Shown here piece by piece: positions 1 through 5,641 of a stretch of DNA of 9,104 nt. Location: contig JACOYM010000085.1 in the NCBI GenBank assembly GCA_016181905.1, forward strand, positions 1 through 9,104. Direction: 5' to 3'. The translations under genes were made by a program, and so were the position numbers. The stretch is from Candidatus Pacearchaeota archaeon (GTDB taxonomy: Archaea > Nanobdellota > Nanobdellia > Pacearchaeales > GW2011-AR1). Numbering within the stretch: the first letter of the stretch is position 1; the number at the start of each line of letters is the position of its first letter. The notes below the pieces were generated by a model. The model ran no database searches and was not told the origin of the DNA. It saw only the letters and a list, made by a program, of their open reading frames with translations.

Positions 1-48
1 GTTCTTGACACATCAAAAATGCTCTTTGTTCACGCTGCCTGTTTTATG

Positions 49-240
49 TCGAAAATGCTTTTCTATTTTGCATTTCCGAGCACTATCAAAAACCTCTTGG
101 TTTTTGAAGACTCGCAGAAAGCAAAGGCATTTTTGGGGCTTCAGAAACAAAGTTTCTGATAGTCATCGAAAATCAAAAGATTTTCGAGATGCTCAAAAAC
201 TCAAACACGCTTTGGACTTTAGTCCAGAGTTTTTGACATC
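49..240. repeat. Cluster of consecutive stem-loops (imperfect palindromes)
   Basis: Five inverted repeats follow one another. (1) 49-58 pairs with 70-79 (TCGAAAATGC/GCATTTCCGA, one mismatch). (2) 86-94 pairs with 99-107 (TCAAAAACC, loop TCTT, GGTTTTTGA), with an outer CGAG/CTCG pair at 77-80/111-114. (3) 141-148 pairs with 152-159 (TCAGAAAC, AAA, GTTTCTGA), with a weaker outer extension 137-140/161-164. (4) 166-174 pairs with 179-187 (TCGAAAATC, AAAA, GATTTTCGA). (5) A composite hairpin at 188-240. Most left arms have the form TCnnAAA and most right arms the form TTTnnGA, so they look like diverged copies of one element. No protein-coding gene covers 1-218. The function is unknown: it could be a structured RNA, a 3'-end or terminator cluster, or a dispersed palindromic repeat family. 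Confidence 0.65.
188..240 (-). terminator. Composite hairpin across the stop codon of the 219-578 gene
   Basis: The outer stem is GATG (188-191), a bulged C, then TCAAAAACTC (193-202), paired with GAGTTTTTGA (227-236) and CATC (237-240). An inner hairpin, TGGACT-TT-AGTCCA, spans 213-226. The minus-strand stop codon (219-221) lies inside the inner hairpin, and the last six or so codons of the gene form one arm. Read on the minus strand, a T5 run (195-199) follows the stop. That fits a 3'-end or termination signal, but the role is inferred. Confidence 0.4.
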
Positions 241-578
241 TTAGGACTTTTTTCAAATCTTTTCAGCCTTGTTGCCCCATATAACAACATCTTGTTTGCT
301 AATATCTCTTCTGGTTTCTTATTTCTAAGATATTGCGCTTCTGAAGATGACAAAGAGAAATTGTTTAAGTAAACAATTTCTGCTCCAGGATGCCTTTTTT
401 TCAGCACATCATATTCTATCTTTGTTGTAACATACAATAATGCATTATATCTTCCCTGAGGAGATTCTTGCTGCGGCAAATCATCCAGCACAACAATCAC
501 ATCAATAATCCTGGCAGTTTTGTGTTTCTTGCTCAATTCTCTTGCTACAAGATATGTTTTTTCTATCTTTTCTGCCAT
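219..578 (-). CDS. Hypothetical protein, 119 aa
   Basis: I do not recognise this protein. It is a soluble, lysine-rich product with no signal peptide or membrane segment. Residues 22-33 form a hydrophobic strand ending in two acidic residues (DVIVVLDD), a second strand-like stretch is near 66-72, and a helix near 90-102 reads KPEEILANKMLLYGA. The DVIVVLDD strand and the LLYG helix faintly recall small nucleotidyltransferase-fold proteins. However, the GS...SDxD signature of that family is absent, so I do not assign it. The ATG at 576-578 is supported by a TATA-like element centred about 25 nt upstream, which would give a leaderless mRNA. The gene begins 33 nt downstream of the aRF1 stop on the same strand. 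Its last residues (MSKTLD) are encoded by the arm of a hairpin, so the C-terminus may have been changed by a repeat. Confidence 0.7.
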   Translation of the reverse strand: MAEKIEKTYLVARELSKKHKTARIIDVIVVLDDLPQQESPQGRYNALLYVTTKIEYDVLKKRHPGAEIVYLNNFSLSSSEAQYLRNKKPEEILANKMLLYGATRLKRFEKSPKMSKTLD

Positions 579-597
579 TAGACATAAATTATAAAAA

Positions 598-608
598 GAT
601 TTATATTC
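598..608 (-). promoter_or_regulatory. TATA-like promoter of the 219-578 gene
   Basis: On the minus strand this reads GAATATAAATC, centred about 25 nt upstream of the ATG at 578. That is the spacing expected if transcription starts at or next to the start codon. It lies between the aRF1 stop and this gene, so the gene could be transcribed on its own. A T5 run (593-597, minus) just downstream could also end the aRF1 transcript. Confidence 0.45.
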
Positions 609-611
609 CGA

Positions 612-1703
612 TTAAATTACAAACCTCAATATCGCCCCAAAGCCCTTTGTGATGCTGTAAAACTGCTCGCCTTCTGGCGTTTCTACAGAGACAATTTCAA
701 CTTTTGCCGCTATATCCCCTGCCATCCTTGTCATTTCTATTATATGCTCTTTTGCCAGCTTTTTTGACAGAATAAGTGTTTCAACAGCACCTTTTTGGAG
801 GGCATTTTTAACCTCGCTTAAGCCATATGCAACCCTGCTTGGATTTTTGGCAAGCACATTAAAGAATTTTTCAAGCAGTTTTTTCTCTTTTATTATCTCC
901 TGTTCAGCCAAATCCTCGGAACTCGCCTCTACGAGAAGCTTAAGCCCATGCTCGTCAACATATCCTAAATCTTTGACAGCAACAACCTTTTCCTTCAAGG
1001 TTGTTGCGAGGTTGCCCTGCTCAAGGAAGTCATCTTTTGTTGGCATGGGCCCCCCGACAAGTATACCTTTCAGTTTTGGCATGTCAAAGAATATTTCTTT
1101 CATGTGCTCGGCAACTCTTCTGAAAAATTCTTTTGCCAATCCTTCTGTAATTCTTGCAAAACGCTGAGAACTTTGACCACCCGCCCTTACCTTGCTTGGA
1201 ACGCCGCTTGTCAGTTTTTTAAGCACCTTAATCTGCTTGCCTTCAAGCAAGCCAATGGTTGCATCTTTCCTGTCTATAACAAGCAAGCCATATAACTCCC
1301 CAACTTCCAGCATCTCTTTTAATGGCTCAAGAACAAAGTCTTGGTCGCATCTGTATAATCTTGCTTTAAGGGGCATAGGCGGCTCAATTGTCCATAATTC
1401 TATCTGCTCAACACCCTCTGTTTCTGAGATATTTCCAGCAAATACTGCCAAGCCATTTTCAGGAGTCCTGCCAATCAGCTTGAGCTGCCTTTCTATTTTT
1501 TCAAGAGAGTCAAGAACAGCCTTTCTTGTATTCTTGCTTTTAATGTTGCTTGCTGTTGATTTCTCCTGCTCTATCTGCCTTGTTACATTATTCAGATTGT
1601 AGCCAGCAGGAATGTAAACTGTCACAAGCTCTGTATGCCTGCCTTTGTGCTTTCCAACATCCTCAATAAAGGATTCAAGCTTGATTTTTTCTGATTCTTG
1701 CAT
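612..1703 (-). CDS. prf1: Peptide chain release factor aRF1, minidomain-less short form
   Basis: This is the archaeal class-I release factor, which reads all three stop codons in the ribosomal A site and triggers peptidyl-tRNA hydrolysis. Three signatures are visible. TASNIKS at residues 50-56 and YRCDQDF (YxCxxxF) at 117-123 are the stop-codon recognition motifs of the N domain. GGQ at 175-177, followed by SSQRFAR, is the catalytic tip of the M domain. The C domain includes GILVGGPMPTKDDF (213-226) and ends with GEQFYSITKGFGAILRF. The protein has 363 residues against roughly 410-420 for typical archaeal homologues. The missing part is the minidomain (often with a CPxCG-type motif) normally inserted in the C domain, because LILSKKL (309-316) runs almost directly into the last helix and strand. 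The gene is downstream of valS on the same strand. The start at 1703 is chosen because the N-terminus aligns with the family and an in-frame TAA lies upstream. Confidence 0.95.
   Translation of the reverse strand: MQESEKIKLESFIEDVGKHKGRHTELVTVYIPAGYNLNNVTRQIEQEKSTASNIKSKNTRKAVLDSLEKIERQLKLIGRTPENGLAVFAGNISETEGVEQIELWTIEPPMPLKARLYRCDQDFVLEPLKEMLEVGELYGLLVIDRKDATIGLLEGKQIKVLKKLTSGVPSKVRAGGQSSQRFARITEGLAKEFFRRVAEHMKEIFFDMPKLKGILVGGPMPTKDDFLEQGNLATTLKEKVVAVKDLGYVDEHGLKLLVEASSEDLAEQEIIKEKKLLEKFFNVLAKNPSRVAYGLSEVKNALQKGAVETLILSKKLAKEHIIEMTRMAGDIAAKVEIVSVETPEGEQFYSITKGFGAILRFVI
979..1007. repeat. Perfect 11-bp inverted repeat inside aRF1
   Basis: GCAACAACCTT (979-989) and AAGGTTGTTGC (997-1007) are exact reverse complements separated by 7 nt. 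The segment encodes ATTLKEKVVA of the aRF1 C domain. It could fold in the mRNA. Codon constraint and chance are sufficient explanations, so no role is claimed. Confidence 0.5.
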
Positions 1704-1723
1704 TGCATGAACACCTATTGTTT

Positions 1724-1733
1724 TTTAGTATAG
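1724..1733 (-). promoter_or_regulatory. Weak TATA-like element at leaderless spacing for aRF1
   Basis: The minus strand reads CTATACTAAA, centred about 25 nt upstream of the aRF1 ATG (1703). The spacing matches that of valS and the other genes here, but the sequence is a poorer TATA match than the element at 1777-1787. Confidence 0.3.
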
Positions 1734-1736
1734 GAT

Positions 1737-1754
1737 TGAAAACCTTGGTTTTCA
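1737..1754. promoter_or_regulatory. Interrupted palindrome between valS and aRF1
   Basis: TGAAAACC-TT-GGTTTTCA is a perfect 8-bp inverted repeat with a 2-bp centre, 36 nt beyond the valS stop. It abuts the weak aRF1 TATA-like element, where a BRE would sit. With so short a loop it is better suited to a dimeric DNA-binding protein than to a stable hairpin. It could be an operator, or an element at the 5' end of a longer aRF1 leader. Its core, AAAACC-TT-GGTTTT, resembles the 86-107 hairpin. Confidence 0.4.
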
Positions 1755-1776
1755 TTTGCTAACTTTCCCTTTAATT

Positions 1777-1787
1777 TATTTATAAAA
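1777..1787 (-). promoter_or_regulatory. Strong TATA-like element after valS
   Basis: The minus strand reads TTTTATAAATA, within 3-13 nt of the valS stop codon. Predicted initiation is near 1757. That would give aRF1 a leader of about 54 nt carrying the palindrome at 1737-1754 and the possible upstream ORF. Confidence 0.4.
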
Positions 1788-1789
1788 TA

Positions 1790-4159
1790 CTATATAAACT
1801 CCACCTTAAACTCGCCTTCTTTTATCTCTTTTGCATTTATGACAGAGGTTAAGTCCTGCATTATGCCTTTTAATTTATCTTTTGTTTCCTTTTCAATTGT
1901 TAAAATTATCTCTGCCTTTATTGACTTATTTGCCTCTGACTTTGCCTGCCTCACCTTGCTTATAATTTCAATCAGCAGATTGAATTTATCTGCATCATCC
2001 TTTTTTTCTGCTATCCTGAATTTCTCGGGCCAGCCTGCGAGATGAATGCTTTTTTCTTTTTCCTGATTTTTATAATGCTGCTGATAAAGCTCTTCTGTTA
2101 TGAACGGAGTAAAGGGCGCCATCAGTTTCAGGATTGCAAGCAATGAGCTGTGCAAGGTGTATAAGGCATTTTCTTTCTCTTCTTTTGTTCCTGAGTATGT
2201 TCTTCTCTTTACAAGCTCAAGATAATTGTCGCAAAAAACATGCCAGAAGAAATAATCTGCCTCACTTTTTGCCTTGCTGTATTCATAGCTGTCAAATGCA
2301 TTTGTGGAGTTTTCTATCACTTCATTTAGCCTTGAGAGGAACAGCCTGTCAATCTCTTCCATTTTTTTAGGCTGCCGGGTCTTTTTATCTTTGTCGTTTT
2401 TTATATTCATGAAGATAAATCTTGCTGCGTTGAAAATCTTTGTCACAAACTTTTTTCCTGCAACAATCTCATTTTCTCGGTATTCCATGTCCTCTCCAAG
2501 CTTGCTCGAGGCAGCCCAGAACCTCAATGCATCTGCGCTGTATTTCTCAACAACTGCCTGCGGCTCTATGACATTGCCCTTGCTTTTTGCCATCTTTTCT
2601 CCGTGCAATGTGACAAACCCTGAAATGATAACATCACTAAAAGGATTCTTGCTGTAATGCAGGTTGCTTTTAACAACTGTATTAAAAAGCCAGAATGTTA
2701 TTATCTCATGCGCCTGCGGCCTTAAAGACATGGGGAACAATGATTCCTGCATGTTTTTTGGCATCAGCTGAATTGCAAGCTGCGGCGTCATTGAGCTTGT
2801 GAACCAGGTGTCAAGAACATCATTTTCAGGCTCAAAGTCTGCAGAGCCGCATTTGCATTTTTTCTTTGGCTTATCTTTTACAGGGTCAACAGGCAGCTGG
2901 GTTTCATCTGCCAAAACAACCTCATTGCATTTCTTGCAGTACCAGACAGGGAATGGCACGCCAAAATACCTCTGCCTTGAAATCAGCCAGTCCCATTGCA
3001 GCCCCCTTATCCAGTTGTCATACCTGTGCTTCATATGGGAAGGGTGCCATTTTAATTCATTGCCCCACTCCAGCATCTTTTCTTTTAAATCAAGATACCT
3101 TACAAACCACTGCTTGCTTTTGACAAATTCTATCTCTGTCCCGCACCTTTCATGAACATTAACAGCATGCTCTATGCCCTCTTCCTTGACAAGAACACCC
3201 TGTTTTTTCAAATCCTCAGTTATGTTCGCTCTTGCCTCTTTTATTCTCATTCCCTTATATTGCCCAGCAATCTCTGCCATCCTGCCGTTTTTTGAGATTG
3301 CCTCTTTTATCGCAAGGTTATATGCCTTTTGCCACTCCATATCTGTCTGGTCGCCAAATGTGCAGCACATCACAATTCCTGTCCCTTTATCCATGCTTAC
3401 CCTTTCATCCTCCATTACAGGAACCTTAAACTTGAACAAGGGAACCTCTGCCATCCTGCCCTTGAGTGCTTTATATCTTTTGTCAGAAGGATGATAGAAA
3501 ACAGCGACGCATGCAGGCAGCAGCTCGGGCCTTGTTGTTGCTATTATAATGTCTTTTCCATCTACCCTAAAAACAAGATGGACAAATTTGCTCTTTAAAA
3601 TCTTGTCCTGGCATTCTACCTGCGATATTCCTGTCTGGCATTCAGGGCACCACATTGCAGGGGCATCCTTCCTGTAAACCCTGCCTTTTTTGTGCAAATC
3701 AAGAAAGCTCCACTGGCTTATCCTTCTGCAATGCTCGTTTATTGTTGAATAATATATATCAAAATCACTGCTTATTCCAATGTTCTTCCAGTCCTGTATG
3801 AAAGCTGGCAATTCTTCTTTCAGGAAATTCGTGCATATCTTAATGAATTCCTCCCTGCTGAAATCCTTTGCCCTTATTCCTTTTGTTTTTTCCACAAGCC
3901 TTTCTGTCGGCAATCCGTTGTCATCTGTGCCGAAAGGATAAAATATATTAAAGCCCTTCATTCTTTTGTAACGGACAATAAAATCCTGCTGCGCATAGGA
4001 AAAGGCATGCCCTATATGCATCTTTCCACTTACTGTTGGAGGCGGAGTGTCAATTGAATAAATCTTTTTTTTGCTTTTTGCATCAAACTTGTAGATTTTT
4101 TCCCTTTCCCAGAATTTTATTATCCTTTTTTCCGCCTCTTTAAAATCATAGCTGTCCAT
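1790..4159 (-). CDS. valS: Valyl-tRNA synthetase, archaeal type
   Basis: This class-I aminoacyl-tRNA synthetase charges tRNA-Val in the cytoplasm and edits misactivated threonine. The N-terminal catalytic half carries TPPPTVSGKMHIGHAFS, with HIGH at residues 48-51, and GTDDNGLPTERLVEK (77-91), the archaeal ValRS form. A zinc-type cysteine cluster is at C171/C174/C183. The CP1 editing domain (about 190-345) has ATTRPE (207-212) and GTGIVMCCTFGDQTD, whose D270-x-x-D273 matches the editing aspartates of the family. A second cluster lies at C408/C411/C435/C437. The KMSKS loop reads KMAKS (522-526) within GEKMAKSKGNV. The anticodon-binding helices occupy about 605-720. At 789 residues it is shorter than many archaeal ValRS, with a small C-terminal end. 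The ATG at 4159 sits about 25 nt after a TATA box. It may be transcribed onward towards aRF1. Confidence 0.97.
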   Translation of the reverse strand: MDSYDFKEAEKRIIKFWEREKIYKFDAKSKKKIYSIDTPPPTVSGKMHIGHAFSYAQQDFIVRYKRMKGFNIFYPFGTDDNGLPTERLVEKTKGIRAKDFSREEFIKICTNFLKEELPAFIQDWKNIGISSDFDIYYSTINEHCRRISQWSFLDLHKKGRVYRKDAPAMWCPECQTGISQVECQDKILKSKFVHLVFRVDGKDIIIATTRPELLPACVAVFYHPSDKRYKALKGRMAEVPLFKFKVPVMEDERVSMDKGTGIVMCCTFGDQTDMEWQKAYNLAIKEAISKNGRMAEIAGQYKGMRIKEARANITEDLKKQGVLVKEEGIEHAVNVHERCGTEIEFVKSKQWFVRYLDLKEKMLEWGNELKWHPSHMKHRYDNWIRGLQWDWLISRQRYFGVPFPVWYCKKCNEVVLADETQLPVDPVKDKPKKKCKCGSADFEPENDVLDTWFTSSMTPQLAIQLMPKNMQESLFPMSLRPQAHEIITFWLFNTVVKSNLHYSKNPFSDVIISGFVTLHGEKMAKSKGNVIEPQAVVEKYSADALRFWAASSKLGEDMEYRENEIVAGKKFVTKIFNAARFIFMNIKNDKDKKTRQPKKMEEIDRLFLSRLNEVIENSTNAFDSYEYSKAKSEADYFFWHVFCDNYLELVKRRTYSGTKEEKENALYTLHSSLLAILKLMAPFTPFITEELYQQHYKNQEKEKSIHLAGWPEKFRIAEKKDDADKFNLLIEIISKVRQAKSEANKSIKAEIILTIEKETKDKLKGIMQDLTSVINAKEIKEGEFKVEFI

Positions 4160-4180
4160 AATGTGTTATTGTCTTGCCTG

Positions 4181-4193
4181 TTTTTAAATCTTG
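4181..4193 (-). promoter_or_regulatory. valS BRE/TATA promoter
   Basis: The minus strand reads CAAGATTTAAAAA. The TATA part is centred about 25 nt upstream of the valS ATG, which predicts a leaderless mRNA. The same 13 bases occur upstream of the surface-protein gene at 6282-6294, and a close variant (AAAGATTTATAAA) occurs at 4243-4255. This suggests a genome-specific BRE+TATA consensus. Confidence 0.55.
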
Positions 4194-4211
4194 GCAGATT
4201 TTGCATGAAAT

Positions 4212-4241
4212 GTTAATAATAACTCTAGAGTGGTAATAATA
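4212..4241. promoter_or_regulatory. Palindrome flanked by a 20-bp-spaced direct repeat (candidate operator)
   Basis: ACTCTAGAGT (4222-4231) is a perfect 10-bp palindrome containing CTAG. It is bracketed by GTTAATAATA (4212-4221) and GGTAATAATA (4232-4241), which match at nine of ten positions and start exactly 20 bp apart, about two helical turns. The block lies between the two divergent TATA boxes, with its centre 25 bp from the rightward one. Binding by a regulator is inferred only. Confidence 0.35.
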
Positions 4242-4242
4242 G

Positions 4243-4257
4243 AAAGATTTATAAATA
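4243..4257 (+). promoter_or_regulatory. BRE/TATA promoter of the 4283-4759 gene
   Basis: AAAGATTTATAAATA is the best archaeal promoter match in the window. Initiation about 25 nt past the TATA centre falls near 4276-4278. That places the GTG at 4262 and the ATG at 4265 upstream of the predicted transcript and favours the ATG at 4283. Confidence 0.6.
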
Positions 4258-4282
4258 TCCAGTGATGTTAGCTATGCAGTTT

Positions 4283-4759
4283 ATGAAGATGGGAAGAATT
4301 TTGATTTTTGAAGATATTGCAAGTGATTTATTAGCAAGGCCAAGGGATATTACTTTAATCGGAGAAGAGAGCCTGATATCCCGCGAAAAAGGATGCGACA
4401 ATGATTATGACCTTTACTATTTTCATGCTGATGGAATACTGCATAAAAATCTTGATGCTGAATACAAGCAAATACCTGTTTTTTCAGATTTTGAGATGCA
4501 AACTTTAAAAGATTATCATGAAAAATACCCAAAAGGCATGATGGGATTTTATGGCACAAACAGAAAACTTTTGCTATATGATTATGATTCATTAAAAGTT
4601 TTTGAAGAGAATTTTAAAAAAGCAGGCCTTGAAGGCAAAGCAAACTTTACTACCATTAAAAGAGAAGAGCTTTTCCAAAGGCAGAAAGAGAGCGGAATTT
4701 ATGGTTTTGAAGATGAGCTAAATAAAAAGTGCGCGTATATAAAAAATCATCTTATTTAG
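4283..4759 (+). CDS. Hypothetical protein, about 158 aa
   Basis: I do not recognise this protein. The frame is open from a GTG at 4262 (165 residues), with further ATGs at 4265, 4274, 4283 and 4289. I chose 4283 because the TATA box at 4248-4257 predicts initiation near 4277, which leaves a leader of about 5 nt. ATG 4274 is borderline. The product is soluble, rich in Asp, Glu, Lys and Tyr, with no signal peptide, membrane segment or zinc-binding Cys pattern. From MKMGRILIFEDIASDLL it passes through an acidic aromatic stretch (CDNDYDLYYFHADG) and a KLLLYDYDSLKVFEENFKKAG segment to a charged C-terminus. It is divergent from valS and convergent with the PIN gene, whose stop it overlaps. Being alone on its strand here, it gets no functional hint from neighbours. 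Confidence 0.75.
   Translation: MKMGRILIFEDIASDLLARPRDITLIGEESLISREKGCDNDYDLYYFHADGILHKNLDAEYKQIPVFSDFEMQTLKDYHEKYPKGMMGFYGTNRKLLLYDYDSLKVFEENFKKAGLEGKANFTTIKREELFQRQKESGIYGFEDELNKKCAYIKNHLI
4741..4746 (-). terminator. T6 run after the PIN-protein stop
   Basis: On the minus strand a TTTTTT tract begins about 10 nt after the stop codon at 4756-4758, inside the 3' end of the convergent gene. Oligo-T tracts just past stop codons are the usual archaeal intrinsic termination signal. Confidence 0.35.
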
Positions 4760-5592
4760 GCAGCAAGATTATAGTTCTGTGGGTGTATGTAATCAATCCT
4801 TTTTCTTAAATTATGATATTTTTCCTTTAATGACTGAAGTGCTTTGTCTAGGTGTCCATCTGAACTTACCAAAAAGACTTCCTTCTCCCCCCCGCCATAA
4901 ACAGCAGAGGCTAAAAGAGCAGAATCTGTTTCTATATTTGTGTAGTGCCTTTTCACCCAGTCTTTAATTCTCTCCTTAGCTTCTTCTTGGCTTTGCGGGA
5001 ATATTCCTTTATTGCTTAAAGACTCAATTGCATCCTTTGCTATCTTTATTAATGTTCTAGGCATTTCAGCCAAATTTTTGAGATTTGTAAATTTATTTAA
5101 AAATTCTGCACCTTGCCGATATTTCTCTGTACGCTTAATTGCCTCTTCCGCCTCTTCCTTAATCCTGCCATAATCAGAATTTCCGGAAAAATCAATAAAG
5201 CCTTTAATTCCTTTTAACTCCTGCAATTCAGTCTCCTTCTGTTCGCGAGGAATTACTATGTTATATCCGGCATTTTTTAGATTTATTACATAATTCTTTA
5301 TTCCTTCACTATCTCTCCCAAAATTATCAATCAAAAAATTAGTATCAATAATCACAAAACGTTCCTTATTTTCTTTGATAATATTCTCTAATGTGTATCT
5401 TCTTTGAGTTGCAATAAATAAGATTAAAGAGATTGAAATAAAAACAAGCCCTGCGATAAAGCTCACTTTTGAGGAAACAGCAGAAATGCCTATCACAGCG
5501 CCGATTGTCCTTATCTGGGAATTTAGCATGAGAAAGACCCCTGAAAATAATAAAATCAAGGACAAAATTCTGTAAACCCTTTTTTTTATCAT
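4756..5592 (-). CDS. Membrane-anchored PIN-domain protein (putative ribonuclease)
   Basis: Two hydrophobic segments near the N-terminus (about residues 6-24 and 43-62, counted from the 5592 start) should anchor the protein in the membrane, with the rest in the cytoplasm. The soluble part is a PIN-type nuclease domain. It shows VIIDTNFLID (first Asp at 83), conserved-type acids in KETELQEL (about 120-125), TDSALLASA (Asp 223) and VFLVSSDGHLDKAL (Asp 245, 249), so the acidic metal-binding set looks intact. About 100 residues, largely helical and charged, separate the second and third motifs, longer than in VapC toxins. No TRAM domain follows, unlike YacL-type membrane PIN proteins, and no antitoxin-like gene is adjacent. 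The frame extends to an ATG at 5658. I prefer 5592 because a TATA box lies 25 nt upstream and the longer form would overlap the divergent nth gene. The substrate is unknown. Confidence 0.85.
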   Translation of the reverse strand: MIKKRVYRILSLILLFSGVFLMLNSQIRTIGAVIGISAVSSKVSFIAGLVFISISLILFIATQRRYTLENIIKENKERFVIIDTNFLIDNFGRDSEGIKNYVINLKNAGYNIVIPREQKETELQELKGIKGFIDFSGNSDYGRIKEEAEEAIKRTEKYRQGAEFLNKFTNLKNLAEMPRTLIKIAKDAIESLSNKGIFPQSQEEAKERIKDWVKRHYTNIETDSALLASAVYGGGEKEVFLVSSDGHLDKALQSLKEKYHNLRKRIDYIHPQNYNLAA

Positions 5593-5613
5593 TAATATGC
5601 AAATCACCAAATC

Positions 5614-5621
5614 TTTTAAAG
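5614..5621. promoter_or_regulatory. Shared bidirectional TATA box of the PIN and nth genes
   Basis: TTTTAAAG contains the symmetric core TTTAAA (5615-5620). Its centre is about 25 nt from the nth ATG (5642) and about 25 nt from the PIN ATG (5592). BRE-like sequence is present on both sides: CCAAATC to the left, and AAAGAAAGC on the minus strand to the right. Both genes would have leaderless transcripts from one TATA element. Confidence 0.45.
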
Positions 5622-5641
5622 CTTTCTTTGCTTTAAACAAT

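Larger units (their letters stand above)
1675..1755 (-). other. Possible 26-codon upstream ORF overlapping the aRF1 start
   Basis: An ATG at 1753-1755 opens a 26-codon frame (begins MKTKVFNPIL, contains CSC, stops at TGA 1675-1677). It is out of frame with aRF1 and overlaps its first nine or so codons. The ATG lies about 27 nt downstream of the centre of the strong TATA-like element at 1777-1787, so a transcript from there would begin next to it. Translation is unproven. The alternative is that the frame is accidental and aRF1 uses the weaker TATA nearer its own start. Confidence 0.2.

Noticed and set aside
49..240. CRISPR array
   Set aside because: The elements are palindromes of differing sequence, not identical direct repeats with uniform unique spacers, and no cas gene is nearby.
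5..244. A 79-codon plus-strand open frame across the left edge
   Set aside because: It is a translation of the hairpin cluster, has no promoter, and gives a low-complexity, Lys/Ser/Phe-rich product with no recognisable fold.
1720..1735. A AAA AAC slippery heptamer in the possible uORF, as a frameshift into aRF1
   Set aside because: A -1 shift there meets TAG two codons later, and reaching the aRF1 frame would need +1. It is most likely just an A-rich TATA region.
847..3598. Several plus-strand frames of 62-136 codons opposite aRF1 and valS
   Set aside because: All are antisense shadows of strongly recognised genes.
4160..4262. tRNA or other known RNA gene in the divergent intergenic region
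   Set aside because: No cloverleaf or box C/D signature was found. The region is explained by two TATA boxes and a palindrome.
4756..5592. PIN protein and neighbour as a toxin-antitoxin pair
   Set aside because: The PIN protein is membrane-anchored and larger than VapC. Neither neighbour is a small DNA-binding antitoxin in the same operon.
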